Position numbers and translations under genes: made by a program
In this document: in pieces, positions 18,574 to 26,474 of the stretch
How positions within the stretch are numbered: position 1 is the stretch's first letter
How the letters are laid out: each line of letters starts with the position of its first letter
Assembly: GCF_014750685.1 (NCBI RefSeq)
Contig: NZ_JAAXGE010000006.1
Span: forward strand, 1 to 64,000
Source of the DNA: Bacteroides sp. GM023
GTDB taxonomy: Bacteria > Bacteroidota > Bacteroidia > Bacteroidales > Bacteroidaceae
Direction of reading: 5' to 3'
DNA: 64,000 nucleotides
Notes under the pieces: generated by a model
The model's database searches: none
The model's input: only the letters and a program-made list of their open reading frames with translations
Told to the model about the DNA's origin: nothing

Positions 18574-21500
18574 TTAGAATCCTAATTTCAAGCTCAATGT
18601 ATAAGTTTTAGTCAACGGATAGGAAGGTGCATTACTTGCCGTTGCCTCCGGATCACCCCACAGATAAGGAGAGAAGGTCAGCAAGTTGTATCCGCTGAAT
18701 GCCAACTGGCAGGTAGACAATCCCAGTTTCTTCATCAACGGGAACTGGAAGTTATATGCCACCTGAAGTGTTTTCAGTCGCAAATATTTAGAGTCCTTCT
18801 CAAACAGAGTGGAAGTCGCGTAGTTGTTCGTAGCATTCACCTGAGTAGCACGCGGATATTCCGCATTTTGCGACGGATTATCCGGCGTCCATGTATTCTC
18901 TAAATGATAGGCTAGCAAACCTCCCGCCGTATTACCCGATGAAGAAACGAACGGTTGACGGAATACATCCGAAATCATACGGCTGACGTTCCATGCCCCT
19001 GTCCATTGTGTACTAAGTTCCCAATTTTTCCAGGCAAAACCAAAATTTATACCAATCATATATTCCGGATCATCTGTAAATCCGTAATCATAACTCATGT
19101 CATTGCCGTCAATAGTACGGTCACCGTTTAAGTCTACAAAAACAGCATCACCATTCTGAAGTGTTACCGAATGTGTCGGAAATGGACGATTGAACGTTTT
19201 CTGATACAACTCGGGAGTTTGTTCATCATAATACCGCCAGAATACATATTGGCTGCGGGCACCGATACGATGACCTTGCTGATATTGATAACCATAGTCT
19301 TTCGGAGACTCTTTCATTTCCAATATTTCATTCTGATTATAAGAAAGATTTACACCCGCCCAATAACGGAAATTCTTACCTATTTTATCATTCCACTTCA
19401 ACGAAAGTTCCCATCCCCAGTTATTCACTTCTCCAAGATTAGAATAAGGCGTAGTAAAACCAAGCATTCCCGGTGCAGTACCATCTCGTACCAGAATATC
19501 CCAACGATGTTCGCGATAGTATTCGAACGTAGTTGATAAACGGTCATCAAAGAAGTTTATATCAATACCGTAGTTACGTTTGAATGCTTTTTCCCATGAT
19601 ACATCTGCATTATTTTTAGCCAGCTCACGCGCTCCCATACTGACAGTACCGAGATCGACACCATAAACATATCCCCAGGCATTTGCATTATCATTACTAT
19701 TCGGGATACGATTAGCAAGACTATTCAGATTCACATTGTAAGGATCGGCTGTATACATAAAACGTTCACCACCAATCTTATCATTACCAACCAAACCTAA
19801 ACTGGCACGTAATTTCAGAAAACTGACATAAGGTTTCAACGGTTTAAACCATTTTTCCTCGCTCATGATCCATCCTATAGAACCAGCAGGGAAAGGCGCA
19901 AAACGCTTTTCAGGCGCAAAGTTCTCAGAGCCATTATATCCAATATTGAATTCAGCCATATAACGGTTCTTCCAGTCATAGGTGACACGTCCCACCAACC
20001 CTACGTATCCTCTAGGAATATCTGTGTAGAGACCTGAAACGTAATATGATTTCGATTGATTATAAAGCAATAAAGCACCGACACTATGATTACCGAAAGT
20101 GCGATTGTAATTAAATCCTGCTTCCATATACCAGTCACGAGCCTTTCCTGTCCCACTACTGTAGCTTACATCTGTGTACTTACTCCCGTCAATCGGTTTG
20201 AGTCCTACAGTCCCATCACTCAGATATGCAGGGTTATAAATCATTTCCGTTCCTCCCGACGCATACTTATAAACAGTAAATGAACTGTTATAAGAGCCTT
20301 TCAACTTAAAAGTCAATCCTTTAGTAAGAAAGTCCAGTTTTTGGTCCAGAATCAAGTCAGCGCTCAGAGAATTATTACTGGTTTGGGTACTACCACCACC
20401 ATAATAAGAAAATGGATCGGTATCACCAACGAAAGGTAATTGCAAACCATCGTCATACGTTTCCGGAGTAGTGTAAACCAATTTATCATTTACAAATCCT
20501 GCACTTTTGAACGGAGTAGAATAATAGATATTCTTCACCATACCTGATGATCCTTGACTCGTACGCGGTTTATCAGAAGTATTCACATTGCCACTGATAT
20601 TGAATGATAGCATAGTAGTCTTGGTGACATCTATATCCAGATTACTACGGTAATTGAACCGACGATATTGATAACTAATGTTATACGGCAAACTGAATTC
20701 ATTGAACAGACCGCCTTGTGTATAAGCACCGGCTGAAATAAAGTAACGTACTTTGTCTGTTCCACCTGAAATGTTCATATTATGCTGGCTCTGCAATGTA
20801 GCATCTCCCATAATATAGTCTGTCCATTGAATGCTTGGGAAACGAATAGGATCCGAACCATCTCTGAATTTTTGAATGACTGCATCGCTAAATACTTGTT
20901 GTACTCCATCATTCTTATTCATTGCGTTATAGAACGTAGTATACTGATAAGAATTAGCTTGTTCAATCATTTTTGTCGGTGACAATATAGATGCAGACGT
21001 CGTAAATGATATTTTCGCTTTACCTTCCTTACCACGCTTGGTAGTTATCAAAACCACACCATTCGCACCACGCACACCAAATACTGCAGTAGCCGAAGCA
21101 TCTTTCAATATTGTTATAGATTCTATTTCATTAGGGTCAACCTCATTCATATTACGTTCCACACCATCTACTTGTATCAACGGCGATGCACCATCCTTTG
21201 TAAATGTCGCCTTACCGCGAATAAAGATATTTGCGGCATCCGAACCCGGTTCTCCAGAATACTGGACAGTAGTCAAACCTGTCATCTGACCTCCCAACAC
21301 ATTGGATACGGAACCAACGGAAGTACGAGTCAATGCTTCACTTTTCACACTGGCAATAGCTCCAGTCATCGTGATTTTCTTCTGTACCCCGTAAGCTACG
21401 ATTTCAACTTCCTGCAAAGCTGTAGCATCTTCTGACAAAATCACCCGCATATCATTCTTTGCTACTACCGTCTGGTCCGTATAGCCGATAAAAGATATTT

Positions 21501-21768
21501 TCAATTTTACGCCGGGATTCACATTGAGCCTGAATACACCGTCAATATCGGTAATGGTACCTACAGAAGTACCCTGAGCAACCACATTTGCACCGATAAC
21601 CGGTTCTCCCTGGGCATCTACCACTGTTCCTTTTATGACACCTTTCTGCTGTACTACGTCAACAGCGGCCGAAGCAGACTGGAATCCCAGTGCAGGAGCT
21701 AAGGTAATCATGGAGAAAAACAATGCGACAGGCAAAGCAGTCCCTATTATAAAGTTTTTCTTATTCAT
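18574..21768 (-). CDS. SusC-family TonB-dependent receptor (pair 1)
   Basis: 1064 residues. Signal peptide to about residue 35; CarbopepD-like domain ('GVIKGTVVDAQGEPVIGANVV', about 43-115); plug ('EIVAYGVQKKITMTGAI', 'NIFIRGKATF', 'PLIQVDGVERNMNEVDPNEIESITILKDASATAVFGVRGANGV', in parts), then the barrel ending 'YTLSLKLGF'. No STN domain. It lies 59 bases after the second fimbrillin-like gene and 21 bases before its SusD, so it is internal to a long leftward operon. It imports glycans, probably pectic oligosaccharides judging by the PL11 gene downstream. Confidence 0.94.
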   Translation of the reverse strand: MNKKNFIIGTALPVALFFSMITLAPALGFQSASAAVDVVQQKGVIKGTVVDAQGEPVIGANVVAQGTSVGTITDIDGVFRLNVNPGVKLKISFIGYTDQTVVAKNDMRVILSEDATALQEVEIVAYGVQKKITMTGAIASVKSEALTRTSVGSVSNVLGGQMTGLTTVQYSGEPGSDAANIFIRGKATFTKDGASPLIQVDGVERNMNEVDPNEIESITILKDASATAVFGVRGANGVVLITTKRGKEGKAKISFTTSASILSPTKMIEQANSYQYTTFYNAMNKNDGVQQVFSDAVIQKFRDGSDPIRFPSIQWTDYIMGDATLQSQHNMNISGGTDKVRYFISAGAYTQGGLFNEFSLPYNISYQYRRFNYRSNLDIDVTKTTMLSFNISGNVNTSDKPRTSQGSSGMVKNIYYSTPFKSAGFVNDKLVYTTPETYDDGLQLPFVGDTDPFSYYGGGSTQTSNNSLSADLILDQKLDFLTKGLTFKLKGSYNSSFTVYKYASGGTEMIYNPAYLSDGTVGLKPIDGSKYTDVSYSSGTGKARDWYMEAGFNYNRTFGNHSVGALLLYNQSKSYYVSGLYTDIPRGYVGLVGRVTYDWKNRYMAEFNIGYNGSENFAPEKRFAPFPAGSIGWIMSEEKWFKPLKPYVSFLKLRASLGLVGNDKIGGERFMYTADPYNVNLNSLANRIPNSNDNANAWGYVYGVDLGTVSMGARELAKNNADVSWEKAFKRNYGIDINFFDDRLSTTFEYYREHRWDILVRDGTAPGMLGFTTPYSNLGEVNNWGWELSLKWNDKIGKNFRYWAGVNLSYNQNEILEMKESPKDYGYQYQQGHRIGARSQYVFWRYYDEQTPELYQKTFNRPFPTHSVTLQNGDAVFVDLNGDRTIDGNDMSYDYGFTDDPEYMIGINFGFAWKNWELSTQWTGAWNVSRMISDVFRQPFVSSSGNTAGGLLAYHLENTWTPDNPSQNAEYPRATQVNATNNYATSTLFEKDSKYLRLKTLQVAYNFQFPLMKKLGLSTCQLAFSGYNLLTFSPYLWGDPEATASNAPSYPLTKTYTLSLKLGF

Positions 21769-21827
21769 ATATTTACATTTTCATGATATAAGTATAGTTG
21801 ACGGACTTATACCGCCTTGTTTTAATA

Positions 21828-23399
21828 TTAGAATGCAAGCATCATACGGAAATAACCTGCCCCTTCATTGCGTCGTTTATCATTTATCACACCTGTAGAA
21901 AAGTTGTGTTGATATACTATTTGTGCATTTCCTGTACGTTCAGCATTACTCCAATGGCGAGACCCCTCAATCAGTTCCTCTCCTCCTACAGCTTTCAACC
22001 TGGCATTAATTGTTGATTTCAATCTGTACAGCAAATCCAGTTCCTTTAAAGAAGTGAGGAACCAATCGGAAGTGACTTCAGGCGCAGTTACGTCCATGCG
22101 ATATGCCTGAACAAAATTTACACCAGCTTCGCATGCATTTACCAACGTAGGGGAGTTAATCATCAATACTGTATGATTATAACCTAAAAATGGCATAGCT
22201 GCCACGCCATCACTATCAGTTGTTTTAGTGTCAGTATTAATAAACTTACCAGCCCAATCTTCATCACTACTAAACCAGTTACCATGGAAATAGTCTCTTG
22301 CATTTGGAGAAAAGACAGAGGTACTCGCATCGTTATATTTAGCATAATTCACTGCCACGACTAGTCCGTGAGTGCAATTCGGATAATCACGACGTAAAGC
22401 ATCTTGAGTTTCCGTATATTCTTCGTGTGTTATTGAGGGTTGTATATTACCCGCATAACATACAATGCCAATTACATTCTCCGGCACCGTTTCTGACTCT
22501 ACAGAAACAATACTTCCATCAGCACAAAAATAATCTCCTACTTGTAAAGTATGGTTGATTTTATTCGCATCATTGATTGTGTACATCTTAGCTGTACCAC
22601 CATCAAGGGTACCACCGGCTGTGTATGCCATTTCTTTGACTCCACTATATGTTCCCTCGATAGAAAAAGTCTTTTTCGGATTAACCAAAAAGCGATAAGT
22701 ATCCGTGGCTTCCTGATAATAAGGAGTAGCCTCAGCATTATTCAAGATAAAAGAACCGACATTGACAGGCAATGCATACTCATCTATATTACCGTTTGTA
22801 AAACTATAAACGATCTTTGGCATTTGTATAACAGCAAGTGCCATCTGATGCTTCATTGTGAAAGAAATTTTTCCTTTCAAGCGATCGCCTTCCACAACTC
22901 CTGTACTCGTCATCAAATCATATTTCGTATATTCACCTTCTTTCTGGTTTTCTCCAATTTTCCAATTACTTACATACGTTTCAAATGGGTCTGTTTTAGC
23001 AGGTTCAAAGGTGACATTGGCATCATACGGATAATAAGCATAAAAATTCATTTTCTGATATTCGGAACCTTTATATTCAATAGGATCACCATCATCGTCC
23101 AGTGTCCAAATACCATCTTCCATAGTGAACTTCCGGTTATTAATTTCACTTACTATATTTTCACCTTTCACAGCGAAGATACCTATTGCATCTCCTTCGG
23201 CAAATTTAGTAGAGTAGCCACTCTCGGTTGCACGTGTCTTATTTTCATCCATACTCTGATACCCCTCATCGAGTACACTGATTTGAAAACCCTGTATGGA
23301 GTCCATATTTTCCCCACTCACTTCTTCGTCCTGCGAACATGACGCAAAAATGGCTGTACCGGCAAGGAGAAGCATTGATATATAATTATATACTTTCAT
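21828..23399 (-). CDS. Fimbrillin-like surface lipoprotein
   Basis: 523 residues. Lipoprotein signal MKVYNYISMLLLAGTAIFASC; then the fimbrillin-family layout: 'TRATESGYSTKFAEGDAIGIFAVKG', 'YQKMNFYAYYPYD', 'SFTMKHQMALAVIQMP' (the strand-rich Mfa-like core), followed by a C-terminal 'DWFLTSLKELDLLYRLKSTINARL' module with 'SRHWSNAERTGNAQIVYQHNFSTG', a domain found in other Bacteroidetes surface proteins. It is encoded between another fimbrillin-like gene (59-base gap) and SusC, so it may serve as a surface glycan-binding or adhesin component of the uptake system. That role is inferred from position. It is not part of a recognisable pilus operon here. Confidence 0.78.
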   Translation of the reverse strand: MKVYNYISMLLLAGTAIFASCSQDEEVSGENMDSIQGFQISVLDEGYQSMDENKTRATESGYSTKFAEGDAIGIFAVKGENIVSEINNRKFTMEDGIWTLDDDGDPIEYKGSEYQKMNFYAYYPYDANVTFEPAKTDPFETYVSNWKIGENQKEGEYTKYDLMTSTGVVEGDRLKGKISFTMKHQMALAVIQMPKIVYSFTNGNIDEYALPVNVGSFILNNAEATPYYQEATDTYRFLVNPKKTFSIEGTYSGVKEMAYTAGGTLDGGTAKMYTINDANKINHTLQVGDYFCADGSIVSVESETVPENVIGIVCYAGNIQPSITHEEYTETQDALRRDYPNCTHGLVVAVNYAKYNDASTSVFSPNARDYFHGNWFSSDEDWAGKFINTDTKTTDSDGVAAMPFLGYNHTVLMINSPTLVNACEAGVNFVQAYRMDVTAPEVTSDWFLTSLKELDLLYRLKSTINARLKAVGGEELIEGSRHWSNAERTGNAQIVYQHNFSTGVINDKRRNEGAGYFRMMLAF

Positions 23400-23458
23400 A
23401 AAGCGAATTTTATTTGTTCATTAGTATTTTTGTATCTCTATATAAGGTCTGAGAAAGA

Positions 23459-24475
23459 TTACTTTACAGGTGTAGGAGTAATCGTTTCTTCTGTGATATT
23501 CCAAGAAGGATTGGTAGTCTCTGCATCCGTTCCGGCTACACTTGGATCAGATTCAATAGTTCCTCCGTCCTCATTCTGCCATCCGACAATCTGCGTTTCT
23601 TCAGTAATAGTCAACACAAACGGATTATCTTTATATTCGTTTGCCTGGATTGTGTAATTATAGGAAACTCCCGGTTTTAATTCTGATAAATTAGGGAAAT
23701 GAACTTCATAATAATATCCGTTCATTCCTGCCTGAATATACACTTCCTTACCAACTGTTTGTGGAAGCAAAATAGCCTGTATGGTGTAATTATCAACAGA
23801 ACCAACCTTTGTCCATACGATATCATCGTCTTCCGTTGCTGGTTTTTCCGTTACTGTTGTAACTCCTGTATTCGGGTTAAAAGTTCCTTTTGTCCTTAGA
23901 TTAATAAGATAACAAGTTATATCTGACAAAGTAACATTTTCACCGGCAGTGAATGTCAGCTTAATACGGCTCATTACATGATTAAATGCTAATTTTACAT
24001 TCGGATTTTCAGCTGTAGCCTTGCCCGATGCATAAAGAAAGTCTATTTTCTCGCGGGTTGCAGCTGTTGCTTGATTTTCACTGTCAGTAGTCACCTCCAA
24101 AGATAAAGGTTCTTCACCTGATGTTCCCGTGAATGGATAGTAAGCTGTCACATCATACTCTTGAGTACCCAGCACCCAGATATTTTCTGCATATCCACTT
24201 TTTGCTGTAAACATACTATTTTCTCCACCAGTATATTCATACTCAATATTCACTTGTCTGGAACCACATGTGATTCCGACTAAGTCTCCCATTTCCCAGT
24301 TTGTTTCTGTAGCTCTAGTTACAAGTTCGCTTGCTTCTTGATTATTAATCACTGCACTGAAGGAAACCTTCGCGCCCGACTCTCCCGCAAACTTGATATC
24401 GGATTCTTTTACGTCGTTGCTACATCCTGCTAAAAGAAGCAGAGCAAAAGCAGCAGTTACATAGTTTTTTTTCAT
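23459..24475 (-). CDS. Fimbrillin-like lipoprotein, first gene of the RG-I operon
   Basis: 338 residues from the ATG at 24475. The extension to 24523 is rejected since MKKNYVTAAFALLLLAGC is a classic lipoprotein signal. The body matches the Mfa-like/fimbrillin family: 'VTRATETNWEMGDLVGITCG', 'WVLGTQEYDVTAYYPFTG', 'KIDFLYASGKATAENPNVKLAFNHVMSRIKLTF', 'GTFNPNTGVTTV', 'GVSYNYTIQANEYKDNPFVLT' and a Thr/Pro-rich tail. It heads a run of eight same-strand genes. Its start lies 147 bases from the 18-bp repeat that bounds the recombinase segment, so expression of the whole operon could depend on the state of that segment. Fimbrillin-like lipoproteins at the head of a PUL are unusual; a glycan-binding role is a guess. 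Confidence 0.78.
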   Translation of the reverse strand: MKKNYVTAAFALLLLAGCSNDVKESDIKFAGESGAKVSFSAVINNQEASELVTRATETNWEMGDLVGITCGSRQVNIEYEYTGGENSMFTAKSGYAENIWVLGTQEYDVTAYYPFTGTSGEEPLSLEVTTDSENQATAATREKIDFLYASGKATAENPNVKLAFNHVMSRIKLTFTAGENVTLSDITCYLINLRTKGTFNPNTGVTTVTEKPATEDDDIVWTKVGSVDNYTIQAILLPQTVGKEVYIQAGMNGYYYEVHFPNLSELKPGVSYNYTIQANEYKDNPFVLTITEETQIVGWQNEDGGTIESDPSVAGTDAETTNPSWNITEETITPTPVK

Positions 24476-24496
24476 ACCATGTTTTTTAAAGTTAAA

Positions 24497-24504
24497 CAAA
24501 TATA
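24497..24504 (-). promoter_or_regulatory. Possible -7 element outside the invertible segment
   Basis: Reads TATATTTG on the minus strand (fits TAnnTTTG), about 22-29 bases upstream of the fimbrillin-like ATG at 24475. No -33 TTTG is seen at the right distance. If it is active, the leftward operon would not depend wholly on a promoter within the recombinase segment. Confidence 0.3.
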
Positions 24505-24569
24505 TTTTCATTATTAAATTCACTAAAAGGAATAAAGAATAGCAATCGCAGTGTATTCTTAGCGATAGC

Positions 24570-24675
24570 TATAAACGAGTAGCAGTGTTTTTCATAAGTT
24601 ATCATACTTCTAAATATCAATTTAAACAAAAGTTAGATTACTATTTTGAAGTAATAATATTGTATATAAACGAGT
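24570..24675. repeat. 11-bp direct repeats flanking the left inverted repeat
   Basis: TATAAACGAGT occurs at 24570-24580 and again at 24665-24675, on either side of the 18-bp site at 24622-24639. Paired direct repeats beside a core site resemble accessory (arm-type) recombinase binding sites. No third copy was recognised at the right end. Confidence 0.4.
24622..24639. repeat. Left 18-bp inverted repeat of the recombinase-containing segment
   Basis: TTAAACAAAAGTTAGATT is the exact reverse complement of 26206-26223. Both copies, read outward from the segment, give AATCTAACTTTTGTTTAA, whose TAACTTTTG resembles a -7 box with one extra base. The match ends sharply on both sides. Confidence 0.75.
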
Positions 24676-24715
24676 TGTTTAAAAAGAACAGTTGGCTAAG
24701 GGCAATAAAAAGGCA

Positions 24716-24738
24716 ACTATTGAACATTGTTCAATAGT
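24716..24738 (-). terminator. Terminator/palindrome after the second recombinase gene
   Basis: Two perfect 11-bp arms (24716-24726, 24728-24738; ACTATTGAACA and its complement) around one base. On the minus strand the hairpin is followed by TGCC and five Ts, so it can end the recombinase transcript 60 bases past its stop and shield the leftward operon. A 23-bp palindrome could also be a protein-binding site. Confidence 0.6.
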
Positions 24739-24797
24739 CGAGAAGAGTATAAAATTGGAGAATATACCTTCAAATAAAATAGTACGGAATTGAGTGA

Positions 24798-25976
24798 TTA
24801 TAATAACTGATCGAATATTTCTCTAAATACTTTATCAGCATGTTCCTGCATAATTTTTATATAATTAAAAATAGGACGATTGTTCTTCATGCTGTGCCCT
24901 ATACAATATTCTATCTTTTCTATTTGTATTCCTAAATTATAACCATGTTGCGCAAATGTCTTTCGTGCGGAATAATATGTAACTTTTTTAGTTATTCCTG
25001 AAAGCTTCATCACCTTATCTATATGTCGGAAGATTAAACTATATATCTGTTTATAAGATGAATACTTCCCGAACTTCAGTTTGCCTTCTCTAGTTAGATA
25101 TCTGTTTATGATAGCTTTCGCTTCAGGCTGCAAAGTAAATGCAATTTCATTTACTCCTTTTTTACTATTACGTGTTTTATGGCGTACATATCTCATATAC
25201 TCTTTATCTATAAAGTCATATGCAAGCAAGTCTCTTAAATTGATACCACCTAAATAATAGGTAAGCATAAAAATATCTCTTACCACTGATAGCGTAGGCT
25301 TTAGTAAAACAGTATCTCGTATCTTCTTTAGTTCTTCTATTGATAAATCGAGTTCTCTTACATTACTAGCCGGCATTTTAAAGAGAATAAAAGGATGGAT
25401 AGAGTAATTCACATAATTCATTTTACCTGCATAATTCAATATCACTTTTATCAGGGTCAGGTATATTCTGACCGTTGTATCAGCCAATTTATCATCTTGC
25501 AGCACTTTTGCGAATTCTTGTATATGTAAAGGGGTTAGCTGAATTAACGGAAAGTCACCTTTCATATACTTGATAAATCTTTCGGAAGCTATTTTATAAA
25601 GCTTGAAAGATTTATCCCGCTCTTCTCCCTTCATAAAGTTCATGTATTCGGATGCGACCGTTTGAAAAGTAATCCCTTTTTTCTTCTGTTCATAAGTAAT
25701 AATACGGATTAGCTCTGTACATGAGATTGCAGGTAAATAACTGATTGATGTAACAATTTCCTCATACTCATTTATCAGCTTCCGTAAGCAAGCATTCATA
25801 TTTGTTGCATTTTCATGCCTGATAACTCTACCATTTTTTAATTGACTTGCAGAATCTAATGTGAACTGGGTTGATATATATCTGGTTTTCGAATGATGTG
25901 CTACTGCTATCCTTATCCGATGCCTGCCATTTGCTAGCTTTTTAGTTGGAACAATCACTATTGAAAAATTCGCCAT
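24798..25976 (-). CDS. Tyrosine recombinase enclosed by its own inverted repeats
   Basis: 392 residues. N-terminal Arm-binding domain ('IVIVPTKKLANGRHRIRIAVAHH'), SAM-like core-binding domain (about 120-205, 'KLADTTVRIYLTLIKVILNYA'), catalytic domain with 'YYSARKTFAQHG' (R present, the usual following H is K), 'YCIGHSMKN' and a tyrosine in 'IFNYIKIMQ'. The first catalytic arginine position reads 'YLGGINLRDLL', a form I have seen in other Bacteroidetes recombinases. The gene lies between the leftward fimbrillin/SusCD/PL11 operon and the rightward SusC/D operon. It is bounded by perfect 18-bp inverted repeats (24622-24639, 26206-26223), so it may invert the segment that encodes it. Neither transposon nor phage genes accompany it. 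Confidence 0.88.
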   Translation of the reverse strand: MANFSIVIVPTKKLANGRHRIRIAVAHHSKTRYISTQFTLDSASQLKNGRVIRHENATNMNACLRKLINEYEEIVTSISYLPAISCTELIRIITYEQKKKGITFQTVASEYMNFMKGEERDKSFKLYKIASERFIKYMKGDFPLIQLTPLHIQEFAKVLQDDKLADTTVRIYLTLIKVILNYAGKMNYVNYSIHPFILFKMPASNVRELDLSIEELKKIRDTVLLKPTLSVVRDIFMLTYYLGGINLRDLLAYDFIDKEYMRYVRHKTRNSKKGVNEIAFTLQPEAKAIINRYLTREGKLKFGKYSSYKQIYSLIFRHIDKVMKLSGITKKVTYYSARKTFAQHGYNLGIQIEKIEYCIGHSMKNNRPIFNYIKIMQEHADKVFREIFDQLL

Positions 25977-26073
25977 ATCGTTTTTTAGGTTTATATAATA
26001 CTAATCTCCATACAATAAAATAGAAACAAAAAGGTTCATCCCCATTAACCACTAATTGAAAATCTGGCCTACA

Positions 26074-26110
26074 GCATGGAATATCGTGCAAAAGACGGTA
26101 TTTTCCATGC
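26074..26110. promoter_or_regulatory. Strong hairpin upstream of the second recombinase gene
   Basis: GCATGGAA (26074-26081) pairs with TTCCATGC (26103-26110). The stem continues inward with six further pairs (one G-T wobble) past a small bulge, closing on a 7-base loop. It sits 98-134 bases upstream of the recombinase ATG, inside the segment, and could be an operator or recombinase-binding site. Confidence 0.4.
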
Positions 26111-26205
26111 ATTTGTACGATTCTGCATTGCTATATTTTGATTAAGTCGTTATGTTTGCAACACTTTTTTACAGATAGAGTGTGAAAAAGCTCCTTAAAA
26201 AAGAG

Positions 26206-26223
26206 AATCTAACTTTTGTTTAA
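26206..26223. repeat. Right 18-bp inverted repeat of the recombinase-containing segment
   Basis: AATCTAACTTTTGTTTAA, exact reverse complement of 24622-24639. It lies 251 bases upstream of the rightward SusC gene. Between it and SusC there is only an AT-rich stretch with one very small ORF and no clear consensus promoter. Confidence 0.75.
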
Positions 26224-26387
26224 CTGAATAGCCAAAATGAGTATATAAATATACAAATATTACAATAAGATATGATACTACCAGGCTTCTATATAATACT
26301 TTTTAAAGTGATTCTCTAAGAAGTAACAGCAATATACGAGAAATAAAGAATATACAAGTAAACATTTAGAAACTAATGATTAAACAT

Positions 26388-26459
26388 ATGAAAAACAGCA
26401 ATTTTAGGGTACTTCCCTATCATCTACAACGTGAGTACAATAATAATATATTCGTTTAA
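26388..26459 (+). CDS. Possible 23-residue leader ORF before SusC
   Basis: ATG at 26388, stop TAA at 26457-26459, 15 bases before the SusC ATG. The peptide begins MKNSNFRVLPYHLQ and ends NNNIFV. Its place directly ahead of susC suggests a leader or translation-coupling ORF. No family is known to me, and a chance ORF in AT-rich DNA remains possible. Confidence 0.3.
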   Translation: MKNSNFRVLPYHLQREYNNNIFV

Positions 26460-26474
26460 CTTAATAATAACAGT

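Noticed and set aside
24622..26223. Recombinase segment as an ordinary insertion sequence or integrated element
   Set aside because: No target-site duplication or cargo gene is evident and the placement between two divergent operons fits a switch better, though a small tyrosine-recombinase element remains possible.
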